The position numbers and the translations under genes are program-made. Under the pieces are notes generated by a model. It ran no database searches, had not been told where the DNA came from, and saw only the letters and a list, made by a program, of their open reading frames with translations. From assembly GCA_007695285.1 (NCBI GenBank), contig REEC01000161.1, positions 1 to 32,860 of the forward strand: DNA of 32,860 bases, written 5' to 3'. Shown piece by piece: positions 14,265 to 22,330 of the stretch; positions within the stretch are counted from its first letter, which is position 1; each line of letters begins with the position of its first letter. Source of the stretch: Spirochaetaceae bacterium (GTDB lineage: Bacteria; Spirochaetota; Spirochaetia; DSM-27196; PXBQ01).

Positions 14265-15313
14265 CGTGCACCTCCGTGCATCGAGTCGAGCCGTTCGCAC
14301 AGAAGTGGAACTATCGAGAACAGATCGCCCTGTACCGCGACGTTCGCGACCGAAAAGATCTGCGCGTCGGGATCCTGATCGATCGCGATAATGTGCTCGG
14401 CGGTCTGCATGCCGGCCAAGTGCTGGATGCTGCCGGAGATACCGAGCGCGACGTACAGCCGTGGGTTAATCGTCTTGCCGCTCAGCCCGACCTGGTGGGG
14501 ATACGAGATCCACCCGCGGTCGACCGCCTCGCGCGACGCCCCGACCGACGCGCCGAGCCGCGACGCGAGATCGAACACCAGGCTGAAGTTCTCGGCCTTC
14601 TTGAGGCCGCGGCCACCCGCGACGACGAGCTCGGCGTCCCCGATTCCGACGTCGTCGGCTTCGTTCTCGTCGCGGCCGATGAACTCGAGGCGCGACCGAA
14701 CGAGCGCGTCGTCCGGGGCAACCACGGTGACAGGGCCACCGCGTTCTGAGTCTTCGTCGAGCATCTCCGACGAGTGCGGCCTCACGGTCGCCATCTGCGG
14801 GCGCGCGACCGGCGTCCGGATCGTCGCCATGATGTTGCCGCCGATCGCCGGCCGCGTCTGAAGCAGCTGATCGGTCGCGGCGTCGATCTCGAGCACGGTG
14901 CAGTCGGCGGTCAGCCCTGCGTTTACGCGCGAGGCAACGTACGGCATGATCGTCCTTCCGTACGTCGTCGCCGCGGCCAACACGATCCACGGTGAGCGCC
15001 GCCCGATCAACTCCGCGAGCACGCGCGCGTGTGCATCGGCGCACGTCGCGTCGAGCGCGGCGTGCCTCGCGTGAATCACCTCATCGGCGCCGCGCCTGAT
15101 CAGGCGACGGACGACGTCGTCGTCAATCTCTCCGGTCAGCAACACCGCGACGACGCGCGAACCCGGCAGTTTGCCCTTCAGCGCGACCGCTCGCGCGATC
15201 ACCTCAAACGACACCACGCCGATCGATCCCCCTGCCGGATCGCACTCCGCGAGAGTCCAGATCTCCCGGCCCGGCCCGTCATTCTGCCCCGTGCTGTTGT
15301 TCGTTTTGCTCAC
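14261..15313 (-). CDS. etfA: Electron transfer flavoprotein alpha subunit
   Basis: A 350-residue EtfA with the N-terminal alpha/beta domain and the C-terminal FAD domain, whose signature GASREAVDRGWISYPHQVG and GLSGKTINPRLYVALGISG is complete; SGSIQHLAGM and AIDQDPDAQIFSVA follow. The first 15-20 residues are a polar extension (Asn, Thr, Gly rich) without a CxxCxxC cluster, so it lacks the ferredoxin-like domain of the Acetobacterium LctC subunit. The start is GTG (15313), with the etfB TGA overlapping as GTGA and GGAGG in front. It forms a heterodimer with EtfB. Confidence 0.93.
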   Translation of the reverse strand: MSKTNNSTGQNDGPGREIWTLAECDPAGGSIGVVSFEVIARAVALKGKLPGSRVVAVLLTGEIDDDVVRRLIRRGADEVIHARHAALDATCADAHARVLAELIGRRSPWIVLAAATTYGRTIMPYVASRVNAGLTADCTVLEIDAATDQLLQTRPAIGGNIMATIRTPVARPQMATVRPHSSEMLDEDSERGGPVTVVAPDDALVRSRLEFIGRDENEADDVGIGDAELVVAGGRGLKKAENFSLVFDLASRLGASVGASREAVDRGWISYPHQVGLSGKTINPRLYVALGISGSIQHLAGMQTAEHIIAIDQDPDAQIFSVANVAVQGDLFSIVPLLCERLDSMHGGAR

Positions 15314-16122
15314 GATGCGCCTCCCGTCATTAGAAGGTGATTCTCGCGCAGATAGGCGACGATGCGGTCGACCGCCGCGAGCGCGTCGCTCTCGTCCCGC
15401 ACGACGATTCTCTCGCCTTCGCGCGAGATTCGCGGCTTGTGGATCTTCTCGACGCGCGTCGGTGAGCCCTTCAGCCCGATCGTCGTCTCGTCGAGTCCAA
15501 ACTCGGTGTTCGAGAGAACCGGAACCTCGGCAAGGCGTGCGCGTTTCTTCCCACTCAGAGTCGGAAGCCGCGGGTACGCGATCTCCTTTACGACGGTCAC
15601 GACGACCGGCATCGTGCAGCGGTAGCGTTCGTATCCGGTCTCGACGAGTCGGCGCATCGTCACGACGTCGTCGTGAAGAGTCAGATCCGAGACGTACGTC
15701 ACGACCGGTAGATCGAGGAACGACGCGACGCCGGGTCCGACCTGGCCGGTGTCGCCGTCGGTCGCGCGTTCGCCGAACAGGAGCAGATCAAACGGTCCGT
15801 TCGCTTCGATCGCGCTCGCAAGCACACGAGAGGTGACCCACGTGTCGGACCCGGCGAACTTCCGGTCGGTCACGAGCACGCCACGATCGCACCCCATCGC
15901 GATCGCTTCGCGCACCGCGGCGTCGGCAGCGGGTGGGCCCATGCAGACGATAAACACCTCGCCGCCGTGAGCCTCGCGCAGCAGAAGCGCCGCCTCGATC
16001 GCAAAGAGGTCGAGCGGATTGACGATGCTTTTCAGACCGGAACGGACGACGGTCCCGGTCTCGGGATCCATCGTGACGTTCGTCGTCTCGGGGACCTGTT
16101 TGATGCACACCACGATTCGCAT
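15310..16122 (-). CDS. etfB: Electron transfer flavoprotein beta subunit
   Basis: First gene of the lactate operon. The 270-residue protein begins MRIVVCIKQVPET, the universal EtfB start, and has IVNPLDLFAIEAALLLRE and the nucleotide-binding motif TDGDTGQVGP (121-130). In bifurcating Etf proteins this site binds FAD and contacts NAD; whether this complex bifurcates or is a simple electron shuttle cannot be decided from the motif alone. GAGGAG lies 7 bases before the ATG at 16122. The promoter and a palindromic operator sit directly upstream. Confidence 0.94.
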   Translation of the reverse strand: MRIVVCIKQVPETTNVTMDPETGTVVRSGLKSIVNPLDLFAIEAALLLREAHGGEVFIVCMGPPAADAAVREAIAMGCDRGVLVTDRKFAGSDTWVTSRVLASAIEANGPFDLLLFGERATDGDTGQVGPGVASFLDLPVVTYVSDLTLHDDVVTMRRLVETGYERYRCTMPVVVTVVKEIAYPRLPTLSGKKRARLAEVPVLSNTEFGLDETTIGLKGSPTRVEKIHKPRISREGERIVVRDESDALAAVDRIVAYLRENHLLMTGGAS

Positions 16123-16159
16123 CGGCGAACTCCTCGGAAAAATTTGTGTCGAATGTACC

Positions 16160-16188
16160 ATTGTGCGGCACGACGCGCGAGTTGTCAA
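16160..16188 (-). promoter_or_regulatory. Promoter of the etfB-etfA-oxidase-larA operon
   Basis: Minus strand: consensus TTGACA (16183-16188), 17-base spacer, CACAAT (16160-16165), start near 16153, leader about 30 bases. The first two bases of the -35 box lie inside the palindrome at 16187-16203. Confidence 0.75.
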
Positions 16189-16203
16189 GTGGTTTGACCA
16201 CTT
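16187..16203. promoter_or_regulatory. Palindromic operator, GntR/FadR-like
   Basis: AAGTGGTTTGACCACTT is a perfect inverted repeat of 7 bp around three central bases. It contains the TGGTnnnACCA core known for FadR-subfamily GntR repressors such as LldR and PdhR. It overlaps the -35 box of the etfB promoter and is about 80 bases before the GatZ-like gene, so it could control both. The repressor gene is not in the window. Confidence 0.65.
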
Positions 16204-16222
16204 TGGGTCGCCACGATCGCCG

Positions 16223-16251
16223 GTGGCAGGTCGTGGGCTTTTGGGTATACT
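16223..16251 (+). promoter_or_regulatory. Possible promoter of the GatZ-like gene
   Basis: GTGGCA (16223-16228), 17-base spacer, TATACT (16246-16251); predicted start near 16258, ten bases before the ATG. Confidence 0.4.
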
Positions 16252-16267
16252 CGGGACGGAGCCGTAC

Positions 16268-17605
16268 ATGCAAACACACACGGTCGACAGGTTTCTCGAA
16301 ACTCTTTCCAACAACAGGCGCGGTCACGCGACCGGGGTGTACTCGGTCTGCTCGGCGCACCCGGTCGTGATCGAGTGCGCGTTGCGGCGCGCGGAGACCG
16401 ACGGCACGTTCGCGCTGATCGAGTCGACCTCGAACCAGGTCGATCAGTTCGGTGGGTACACCGGGATGAGGCCGGCGGAGTTCGTCGTGTTTGTCGGCCG
16501 GATCGCCGACGAGATCGGCTTTCCGCGGGAGCGCATCGTGCTCGGCGGTGACCACCTCGGGCCAAACACCTGGCAAAACGGCCCGGCCGCGACCGCGATC
16601 GCACACGCCGAACGGCTCGTCGCCGATTATGTCGCCGCGGGCTACCGGAAGATCCATCTCGATACGAGCATGCACTGCGCGGACGACACCGGTGATCGGC
16701 ACGAGCCACTCGCGAATGAAATCGTCGCCGAGCGCACAGCGCGCCTTTGCGCAGCAGCTGAAGACGCGTACCGGGGAACGGGTACCGGAGCGAAGCCCGT
16801 GTACATCGTCGGAAGCGAAGTCCCGATTCCGGGCGGCGCGCAGGACGCGGAGGAAGAGCTCGCCGTGACCTCGCCCGAGCGCGCCGCAGCGACTCTCGAT
16901 GCGATCGAACAAGCGTTCCGGCGGCACCGTCTCGACGACGCGTGGAGCCGCGTCGTCGGGCTCGTCGTTCAACCCGGGGTCGAGTTCGGCGACGAGTCGG
17001 TGATCGCGTACGACCGCCGGAGCGCGCGCGAGTTGAGCGCGTTCATCACGACGCGCGACAGAATCGTGTACGAGGCGCACTCGACCGACTACCAGAGCGA
17101 GTGTGCTCTCGCCGAGATGGTGAGCGATCACTTCTGCATCCTGAAGGTCGGCCCGTGGCTCACGTTCGCGTACCGAGAGGCCGTGTTCGCGCTGTCGTTC
17201 ATCGAAGACGAACTATCCGCCGCGGGGCTCACCGCGTCGAGCGCCCCACCGTCGGGTGTTCGGGCGGCGCTCGACGCGGCGATGACCGAGGACCCGCGGT
17301 ACTGGAGCAAGTACTACTCGGGCAGCGACGCCGAGAGGGCGTTCAAGCGGAAGTACAGCTTGAGCGACCGAAGCCGCTACTACTGGCCGAACGCGAGAGT
17401 CGCCGCCGGCGTCGAGGCGCTCTTTTACAACCTTCGTAACAGTAAGATCCCGCTCTCATTGATCTCGCAGTTCATGCCGGACGTATTCCCCGCGGTTCTC
17501 GACGGCAGCGTCGATTCCTCACCCGGCAGCCTGGTCCGCGCGCACGTCTCGAACGTACTCGGGGTCTACGCGCGCGCGTGTGGGTTGCAGAGCCGTCCCG
17601 CGTGA
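16268..17605 (+). CDS. Tagatose-1,6-bisphosphate aldolase non-catalytic subunit family (GatZ/KbaZ-like)
   Basis: The 445-residue product has the complete GatZ/KbaZ pattern: HATGVYSVCSAHPVVIE at the N-terminus, ALIESTSNQVDQFGGYTGM, LGGDHLGPNTWQ, KIHLDTSMHCADD and AHSTDYQ. In enterobacteria this subunit stabilises the class II aldolase GatY/KbaY. No aldolase partner is in the window, and homologues also exist alone, where a separate enzymatic role is possible. The GDH and HSTD motifs retain metal-binding-like residues of the parental aldolase fold. GGAG lies 6 bases before the ATG. It is divergent from the lactate operon and shares its control region; its stop lies 7 bases from the end of the histidine kinase gene. 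Confidence 0.85.
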   Translation: MQTHTVDRFLETLSNNRRGHATGVYSVCSAHPVVIECALRRAETDGTFALIESTSNQVDQFGGYTGMRPAEFVVFVGRIADEIGFPRERIVLGGDHLGPNTWQNGPAATAIAHAERLVADYVAAGYRKIHLDTSMHCADDTGDRHEPLANEIVAERTARLCAAAEDAYRGTGTGAKPVYIVGSEVPIPGGAQDAEEELAVTSPERAAATLDAIEQAFRRHRLDDAWSRVVGLVVQPGVEFGDESVIAYDRRSARELSAFITTRDRIVYEAHSTDYQSECALAEMVSDHFCILKVGPWLTFAYREAVFALSFIEDELSAAGLTASSAPPSGVRAALDAAMTEDPRYWSKYYSGSDAERAFKRKYSLSDRSRYYWPNARVAAGVEALFYNLRNSKIPLSLISQFMPDVFPAVLDGSVDSSPGSLVRAHVSNVLGVYARACGLQSRPA

Positions 17606-17612
17606 GCCGCAC

Positions 17613-18686
17613 TCACGACGGCCAGCGCAGGACAACGTCGAGACCGACACCGTGTTCCCCGGGGGACCGTACATCGAATCGCGCGCCGCTTTTTTCGGCA
17701 AGCGACCGCATCAAAGCAAAACCGAGAGTGCGGATCTTGTCGATCGAGAAACCATCCGGTAATCCGACGCCGTTGTCCGACAGCGTCAGTTCTCGCACTC
17801 CATCGTTTCGCGCGAGGCGAATCGTGATAGTCGGATCGGTCACGCCGCTGAACGCGTGTTCCATCGCGTTCATGACAAACTCGTTGATCACAAGGCCGAT
17901 ATTCACAAGATCATCGGTCCCGAGATCGAGCTGTTCCGCATCGACGACGAACTTGATTGCGGGGGGCTCCACCGTCATCGAGACTCGCAGGTGACCGACC
18001 AGTTCGGCGATGTACGTCGATGCGTCACGCGCGTACCGTGTGTCCGTATCGTCGGTGTGGGAGTACAGTCGGTCGTGGATCGCTGCGATCGCAAAAACCC
18101 GGCGCTTGATACGCGTCAGAGCGCGCATCGCCGTCGGCTCGGGGCAGTCCATAATCTGGTGTTCGGTCAAACCGATGATGATCCCAAGGTTGTTCTTGAC
18201 GCGATGGTGAAGCTCGCGCAATAGATCCTGATTCAGATCGACAGCCGCCTGCAGACGACGGTAAAAATCGCCGAAGTACCCGAGCACGCCTCCGGTCACG
18301 ATGCCCGATATCCACGCGATGACAAGACTCTCGGGCGCGGCGTCGGACAATCCGAGCAGCGTATAGATCAGGTAGTTTGATGGCAGAGCGAGCGCGCCGA
18401 AAACCAATCCTCCGCCGAACCCGAACAACCCGGCAGCCACGAACATCGGGACAAAAACGAAGTAGTTGGCCGAAACCCCGAGAAAACTCGCGGTCGTCAC
18501 CATCGACGCGACGTACACGGTGTACACCGCCGCGAAAAATACGAGCTTCTGCGCGGTAGAGAAGTCAATCTGAACGATGCGCATAATCCGGTCGAGCCAT
18601 ACGACGAAGCGCGGCCTTGTTTGCATACGAATAGGAAATAGCAAATCCCCACGTTTGTCTACGTCACCCCACGACGGCATCGTCAT
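17613..18686 (-). CDS. Membrane sensor histidine kinase, HisKA_2 family
   Basis: A 357-residue protein with four or five hydrophobic segments between about residues 45 and 138, then a cytoplasmic kinase. The phosphorylation box is LLRELHHRVKNNLGIIIGL (around 156-174, His161), the form found in the HisKA_2/HWE group, followed by an ATPase domain with N-box INEFVMNAMEHAF and G1 box DNGVGLPDG, and a final GVGLDVVLRW strand. There is no periplasmic sensor domain, so the signal is probably sensed by the membrane segments. No response regulator is adjacent. The start is uncertain: Met at 18686 is the first after the preceding gene; 18626 is also possible, and neither has a Shine-Dalgarno site. Confidence 0.82.
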   Translation of the reverse strand: MTMPSWGDVDKRGDLLFPIRMQTRPRFVVWLDRIMRIVQIDFSTAQKLVFFAAVYTVYVASMVTTASFLGVSANYFVFVPMFVAAGLFGFGGGLVFGALALPSNYLIYTLLGLSDAAPESLVIAWISGIVTGGVLGYFGDFYRRLQAAVDLNQDLLRELHHRVKNNLGIIIGLTEHQIMDCPEPTAMRALTRIKRRVFAIAAIHDRLYSHTDDTDTRYARDASTYIAELVGHLRVSMTVEPPAIKFVVDAEQLDLGTDDLVNIGLVINEFVMNAMEHAFSGVTDPTITIRLARNDGVRELTLSDNGVGLPDGFSIDKIRTLGFALMRSLAEKSGARFDVRSPGEHGVGLDVVLRWPS

Positions 18687-18705
18687 GGATTCTGCCACGG
18701 CGTGG

Positions 18706-18975
18706 TCACGGAGCAGTCTCGATCTCGAGCCGCGAGAGGTGCGCGAGCGCGTCGGCGCGGTTAGCCCCGCACATCTCGCGCGACGGCTTGAGTTCGATGC
18801 AGACGCGAGGTCGCTCCGGCCGTCCAAAAATGTCACACCGGAACTCGGGCGTGAGATGAAGGCACCGGACACCGGCGGGTTTCCCATCTGGGTGCCGAGG
18901 CAGCGGCGACGAGATCGAGATCGCGACGCAACACGCGCCGCAGCCCGGGCGGCATAACGCCTCCGAACGCATCAC
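18706..18975 (-). CDS. YkgJ-type cysteine cluster protein
   Basis: The 89-residue product carries the CxxxCxxCC cluster (CRPGCGACC, Cys8, 12, 15, 16), followed by CLHL, CDIF, RPRVC and MCG, seen in the YkgJ/CxxCxxCC family of predicted zinc or iron chelating proteins. ISSPLPRHPDGKPAGVRC closely follows the family pattern. Its function is unknown. GTG at 18975 overlaps the ATPase stop by 4 bases (GTGA); the ATG three bases later gives a 1-base overlap. It is co-transcribed with the metal ATPase, which makes metal handling plausible. Confidence 0.8.
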   Translation of the reverse strand: MMRSEALCRPGCGACCVAISISSPLPRHPDGKPAGVRCLHLTPEFRCDIFGRPERPRVCIELKPSREMCGANRADALAHLSRLEIETAP

Positions 18976-21068
18976 TTCGGCCTGAGCAGCCGTGATGAGT
19001 TCCCGAGAATTCCGAGGTCCGGGAGCGACTGCGCGGCGGCGGCGAGGATGGGTGGAAGGATCCCAAACGCCGCGAGAGTGAGCCCGATCAGGTTATACAC
19101 ACCGGTGAAAACCAGGTTCATCTTCACGATCCGCATCGTTCGCCGCGCGATCCGGATCACATCCGGTACTCCGGACCAGTCGTCGCGCATCAACGCGATG
19201 TGCGCGGCCTCGATCGCGACATCACTTCCCGCGGCGCCCATCGCGATCCCGACGTCGGCTTGAGCGAGAGCCGGCGCGTCGTTCACGCCGTCTCCGACCA
19301 TCACGACGGTGTGTCCATCGGCCTGGTACTCCCGGACGATCGCGATCTTGTCTTCCGGGAGCAGGTCCGCGCGGAACTCGACTCCAAGCTCCGCGGCGAT
19401 CGCGCGCGCCGCGGCCGCGGTGTCGCCGGTCAGAAGCTCGATTCGCCGGATTCCCTCCGCGCGTGCCGCGGCGACCGCCGCCGGAACCTCGGGGCGCGGT
19501 GTGTCGGCGACCGCGATCGCCCCGATGCACACGCCGTCGCGAGAGACGAACACGACGGTCTTGCCGTCGGACTCGAGTTCCACGACACCGGGCGAGTCGG
19601 ACGCATCGGAAACGATGCGGCGTCCGCCGACCACGACGGTTCGGCCGTCGACGTCGGCCCTGACTCCCTGACCCGGGACGGCCTCGAATCGCCCGGGTTC
19701 GGCGAGCGGACAGTTCATCTCGCGGCCGGCTGCGCGCAGCGCTTCGGCGATTGGATGCTCGGAGAAGAATTCGGCGGACGCCGCGGTCCCTATAAGCTCC
19801 TCTCGGGAACACCCAGCTGCGGGAAGAACATCAATCACGCGCGGACGGCCGAACGTGAGCGTGCCGGTCTTGTCGATCAGCAAAACATCGGCGCGCGCGA
19901 GCAACTCGAGATACTTCCCGCCTTTGATCAGGAGTCCGCGCTTTGCACCCGCGCCGACCGACGCGAGCATCGCGATCGGAGTCGCAAGAGCGATCGAGCA
20001 CGAGCACGCGACGACGAGTACGGCCGCGGTCGCGATCGCGTCGCGACGAACGAGGAACGTCAGCATCGCGATACCGAGTACGATCGGCAGATACACGCCG
20101 CTGAACCTGTCGGCAAAACGTTGCACGTCGGACTTGTTTGCCTCGGCTTCTTCGACCATCGTGATCACGCGGCCGAACGTCGAGTCGGGTCCGATCTTCG
20201 TCGCGTGCACGCGGATCGCGCCGAGCCCCGCGATCGTCGCGGCGAACACCTCGGAACCCGCGGACACCTCAACCGGCATCGACTCGCCCGTGATCGCGGC
20301 CTGATCGATCGTCGCGTTTCCCGAGATCACCTTCCCGTCGACCGGGATACGCTCACCGGGTCGGACGATAACGACGTCGCCGGGAACGACCTCGTCGATC
20401 GGAAGCTCTATTTCGCCGGCGTCTCGCTCGATACGCGCCGACGTCGGGGCTCTCGCGGTCAGGTCCTTTACCGCGTGACGCGCGCGGTCCGCCGTGAAAC
20501 TCTCGGTGTACTCGCCGACGCGCATGAACAGCACGATCACAGCGGCGGTCGGCCACTCGCCGATAACGAGCGCCGCAACGACGCCGAGCGACATCAGAGC
20601 GTGCGACGTGATCCGCCGCGACATCGCCGCGCGGATCACTTTCTCGAACACCGGGAAGCCGCCGAACACGACCGCCGCCGCGCCGATCGCGTACGGCACG
20701 CGCGCTGTGAGCGCGTCGATCAACCCGAACCACTCCCCCGCGATCACAATCACCATGACCGCGCCGAACATGATCCCAAAAACGGTCAGAACACGGCGCG
20801 AAAGCGCGGCTGCTCCACCGAGTCGTTCTTCGCTTCCGGCGGCAGCCCCGTTGCGAACACGGTACCCCGCGTTTTCGACCGCCGACCGGATCGCGTCGAG
20901 ATTCGAGCGCGCAGGGTCGCGCGTCACCACGGCTTTCTCCGAGGCCAGGTACACCTCGACCGAGACGACACCCGCGACACGCGAAATCGCGCTGCGCACG
21001 GTTTGGGAACAGTCGGCGCAGTCCATCCCGCCGATCGAGAGTTCGGTCGTCTCGTTCGTATCAGGCAT
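18972..21068 (-). CDS. Heavy-metal P1B-type ATPase with CSC membrane motif
   Basis: The 698-residue pump should export a soft metal ion with ATP. The order is: HMA domain at 8-75 with GGMDCADC (Cys17, Cys20), membrane helices from about 92, actuator TGES (260-263), membrane metal site ACSCSIALATP (354-364), phosphorylation site DKTGTLTFG (Asp399), HP motif EHPIAEA, hinge GDGVNDAPALAQADVGIAMG, and two last helices ending AQSLPDLGILGNSSRLL. The membrane motif is Cys-Ser-Cys where copper and zinc pumps have CPC. The ATG at 21068 overlaps the GH172 stop by 1 base. The metal is unknown; Zn/Cd/Cu-type assignment would be a guess. Confidence 0.93.
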   Translation of the reverse strand: MPDTNETTELSIGGMDCADCSQTVRSAISRVAGVVSVEVYLASEKAVVTRDPARSNLDAIRSAVENAGYRVRNGAAAGSEERLGGAAALSRRVLTVFGIMFGAVMVIVIAGEWFGLIDALTARVPYAIGAAAVVFGGFPVFEKVIRAAMSRRITSHALMSLGVVAALVIGEWPTAAVIVLFMRVGEYTESFTADRARHAVKDLTARAPTSARIERDAGEIELPIDEVVPGDVVIVRPGERIPVDGKVISGNATIDQAAITGESMPVEVSAGSEVFAATIAGLGAIRVHATKIGPDSTFGRVITMVEEAEANKSDVQRFADRFSGVYLPIVLGIAMLTFLVRRDAIATAAVLVVACSCSIALATPIAMLASVGAGAKRGLLIKGGKYLELLARADVLLIDKTGTLTFGRPRVIDVLPAAGCSREELIGTAASAEFFSEHPIAEALRAAGREMNCPLAEPGRFEAVPGQGVRADVDGRTVVVGGRRIVSDASDSPGVVELESDGKTVVFVSRDGVCIGAIAVADTPRPEVPAAVAAARAEGIRRIELLTGDTAAAARAIAAELGVEFRADLLPEDKIAIVREYQADGHTVVMVGDGVNDAPALAQADVGIAMGAAGSDVAIEAAHIALMRDDWSGVPDVIRIARRTMRIVKMNLVFTGVYNLIGLTLAAFGILPPILAAAAQSLPDLGILGNSSRLLRPK

Positions 21069-22162
21069 CACACGATCTCGAGTTCGTCGCGCGTCGGCAA
21101 CTTCGGAAACGGAGCGGTCGGTAGCGCCTGGTACCAGTACGCGACCGACGCGATGTCGTCGCGCAGCGGCAGGAAACGTCCTTCGGAGTGCCATCCCAAT
21201 GCCTGGATCGTGACTCTGATTTTCGACGTGAACCGGATCGGGTCGGCGATGTGCCACCGGTACATCCCGAACCTCTGCTGCGAGTCGTACAGGCCGTCGG
21301 GGCGGATGACCTGCGGCAGACCCGCGTACGGCGTCGTGAACTCGCGGTAGCCGCCTTTTTCCTTGCCGACGTCGAAGTTGTACGAGCCGCAGAAGTAGTC
21401 CTCGGTGCCGGTGCCGCAGATCGTCGGATACTCATCGTCGTCGTCGAGAAAAAACTTGATCTCGCCCTCGCCCCACCATCCGGTGTTGTTCACTCCCCAC
21501 GCGATGTACGTTCCGACGTACTGCCCTCCGCCGTCTACGCCGTTCACGCCGTCGAGAATGACGTGATCGGTCTTGTACGGGAGCGGATTCGACCGGCGGA
21601 ACTGCGCGTGGAAGTACGCGTAGTCGTCGGGAATCTCGGTCAGCGTGTAATTGACCTGGTAGTACAGAACCGACTCTTTGGTCCCGATGTTGGTCATCGT
21701 TACTCGCGCTTTTCGGCGAAACGGCATCTCCCAGTAACAGTTGAACGCGCTGCCGGGATTCACGCAGACCGCGAGAGACGACACCTGCGCGTACCGCCCC
21801 CAGCCGCACGCGAAAAAATCGCCGACCGGGCACTCGACCGACGGCGTCTCCTGATCGTCCCAGTAGATACGCAAAATGTGATCGCGCCACGTGCCGGTCT
21901 GAGTGAGCCAGATCTGCTGAATCGCGCCGGGTCCGTCGATCTCGGCCATCGTGAAGCTCGTCCCCGCGGGGATTCGCACCGACGGCCTGATCTTCCAGCC
22001 GGGGCCGAGGTCGCGCGCGGGATGTGTATCCGGGATCTCCGTGCTGCGCGCGCCGCCGCCGGCCTCACCGGTCGGGTTCTCGGGCGAGATCGAACGGGAG
22101 AGCGCGGGTGACCGCCGCGCGAGATTTCCGAGATGCGTTCCGAGTCCGTTGAATGGTTCCAT
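21068..22162 (-). CDS. Glycoside hydrolase family 172 protein (DUF2961)
   Basis: A 364-residue protein of the DUF2961 family, now GH172, whose studied members act on difructose anhydride and on D-arabinan. Key segments are MAEIDGPGAIQQIWLT, the DGVNGVDGGGQYVGTYIAWG stretch, WGEGEIKFFLDDDDEYPTIC and the CGTGTEDYF motif. The Glu residues in WGEGE and GTED correspond to the catalytic pair of the family. There is no signal peptide, so it is predicted to be cytoplasmic. AGGAG lies 6 bases before the ATG at 22162; a longer frame upstream is excluded by this. It is the first gene of the operon with the metal ATPase and diverges from the D-lyxose isomerase gene, sharing a control region. Confidence 0.88.
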   Translation of the reverse strand: MEPFNGLGTHLGNLARRSPALSRSISPENPTGEAGGGARSTEIPDTHPARDLGPGWKIRPSVRIPAGTSFTMAEIDGPGAIQQIWLTQTGTWRDHILRIYWDDQETPSVECPVGDFFACGWGRYAQVSSLAVCVNPGSAFNCYWEMPFRRKARVTMTNIGTKESVLYYQVNYTLTEIPDDYAYFHAQFRRSNPLPYKTDHVILDGVNGVDGGGQYVGTYIAWGVNNTGWWGEGEIKFFLDDDDEYPTICGTGTEDYFCGSYNFDVGKEKGGYREFTTPYAGLPQVIRPDGLYDSQQRFGMYRWHIADPIRFTSKIRVTIQALGWHSEGRFLPLRDDIASVAYWYQALPTAPFPKLPTRDELEIV

Positions 22163-22263
22163 TGTGTGCTCCTGGTCCAAGCGTTGTTCTGTCATTCTGC
22201 CCATATGCCGGTGTTTTGAAAAGCGCCTGGCGACACCCGTAAGACTGACCGGGCTCGCGGGTT

Positions 22264-22291
22264 TTGACAGGTCACCCCCTGCCGGTGTAGT
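22264..22291 (+). promoter_or_regulatory. Promoter of the D-lyxose isomerase operon
   Basis: TTGACA (22264-22269), 16-base spacer, TGTAGT (22286-22291); predicted start near 22298, in the middle of the palindrome that follows. Confidence 0.6.
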
Positions 22292-22292
22292 C

Positions 22293-22304
22293 TTTGTATA
22301 CAAA
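22293..22304. promoter_or_regulatory. Palindromic operator TTTGTATACAAA at the transcription start
   Basis: A perfect 12-bp palindrome directly after the -10 box. The core TTGTATACAA resembles known operators of GntR-FCD regulators (for example the MatR site, or UxuR sites with TGGTATACCA). A repressor bound there would block initiation. It lies in the 168-base divergent region between GH172 and D-lyxose isomerase. Confidence 0.65.
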
Positions 22305-22330
22305 ATCCAAGTTTTCGCGTACGGTGGCAC

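Noticed and set aside
14264..14300. Longer start for the FAD oxidase
   Set aside because: The GGAGG site sits inside the extension and places the true ATG at 14264.
15788..17131. Very long minus-strand frames opposite the GatZ-like gene (and similar ones elsewhere)
   Set aside because: They are antisense shadows typical of high-GC coding DNA; composition is dominated by Arg, Asp and Ala with no family pattern.
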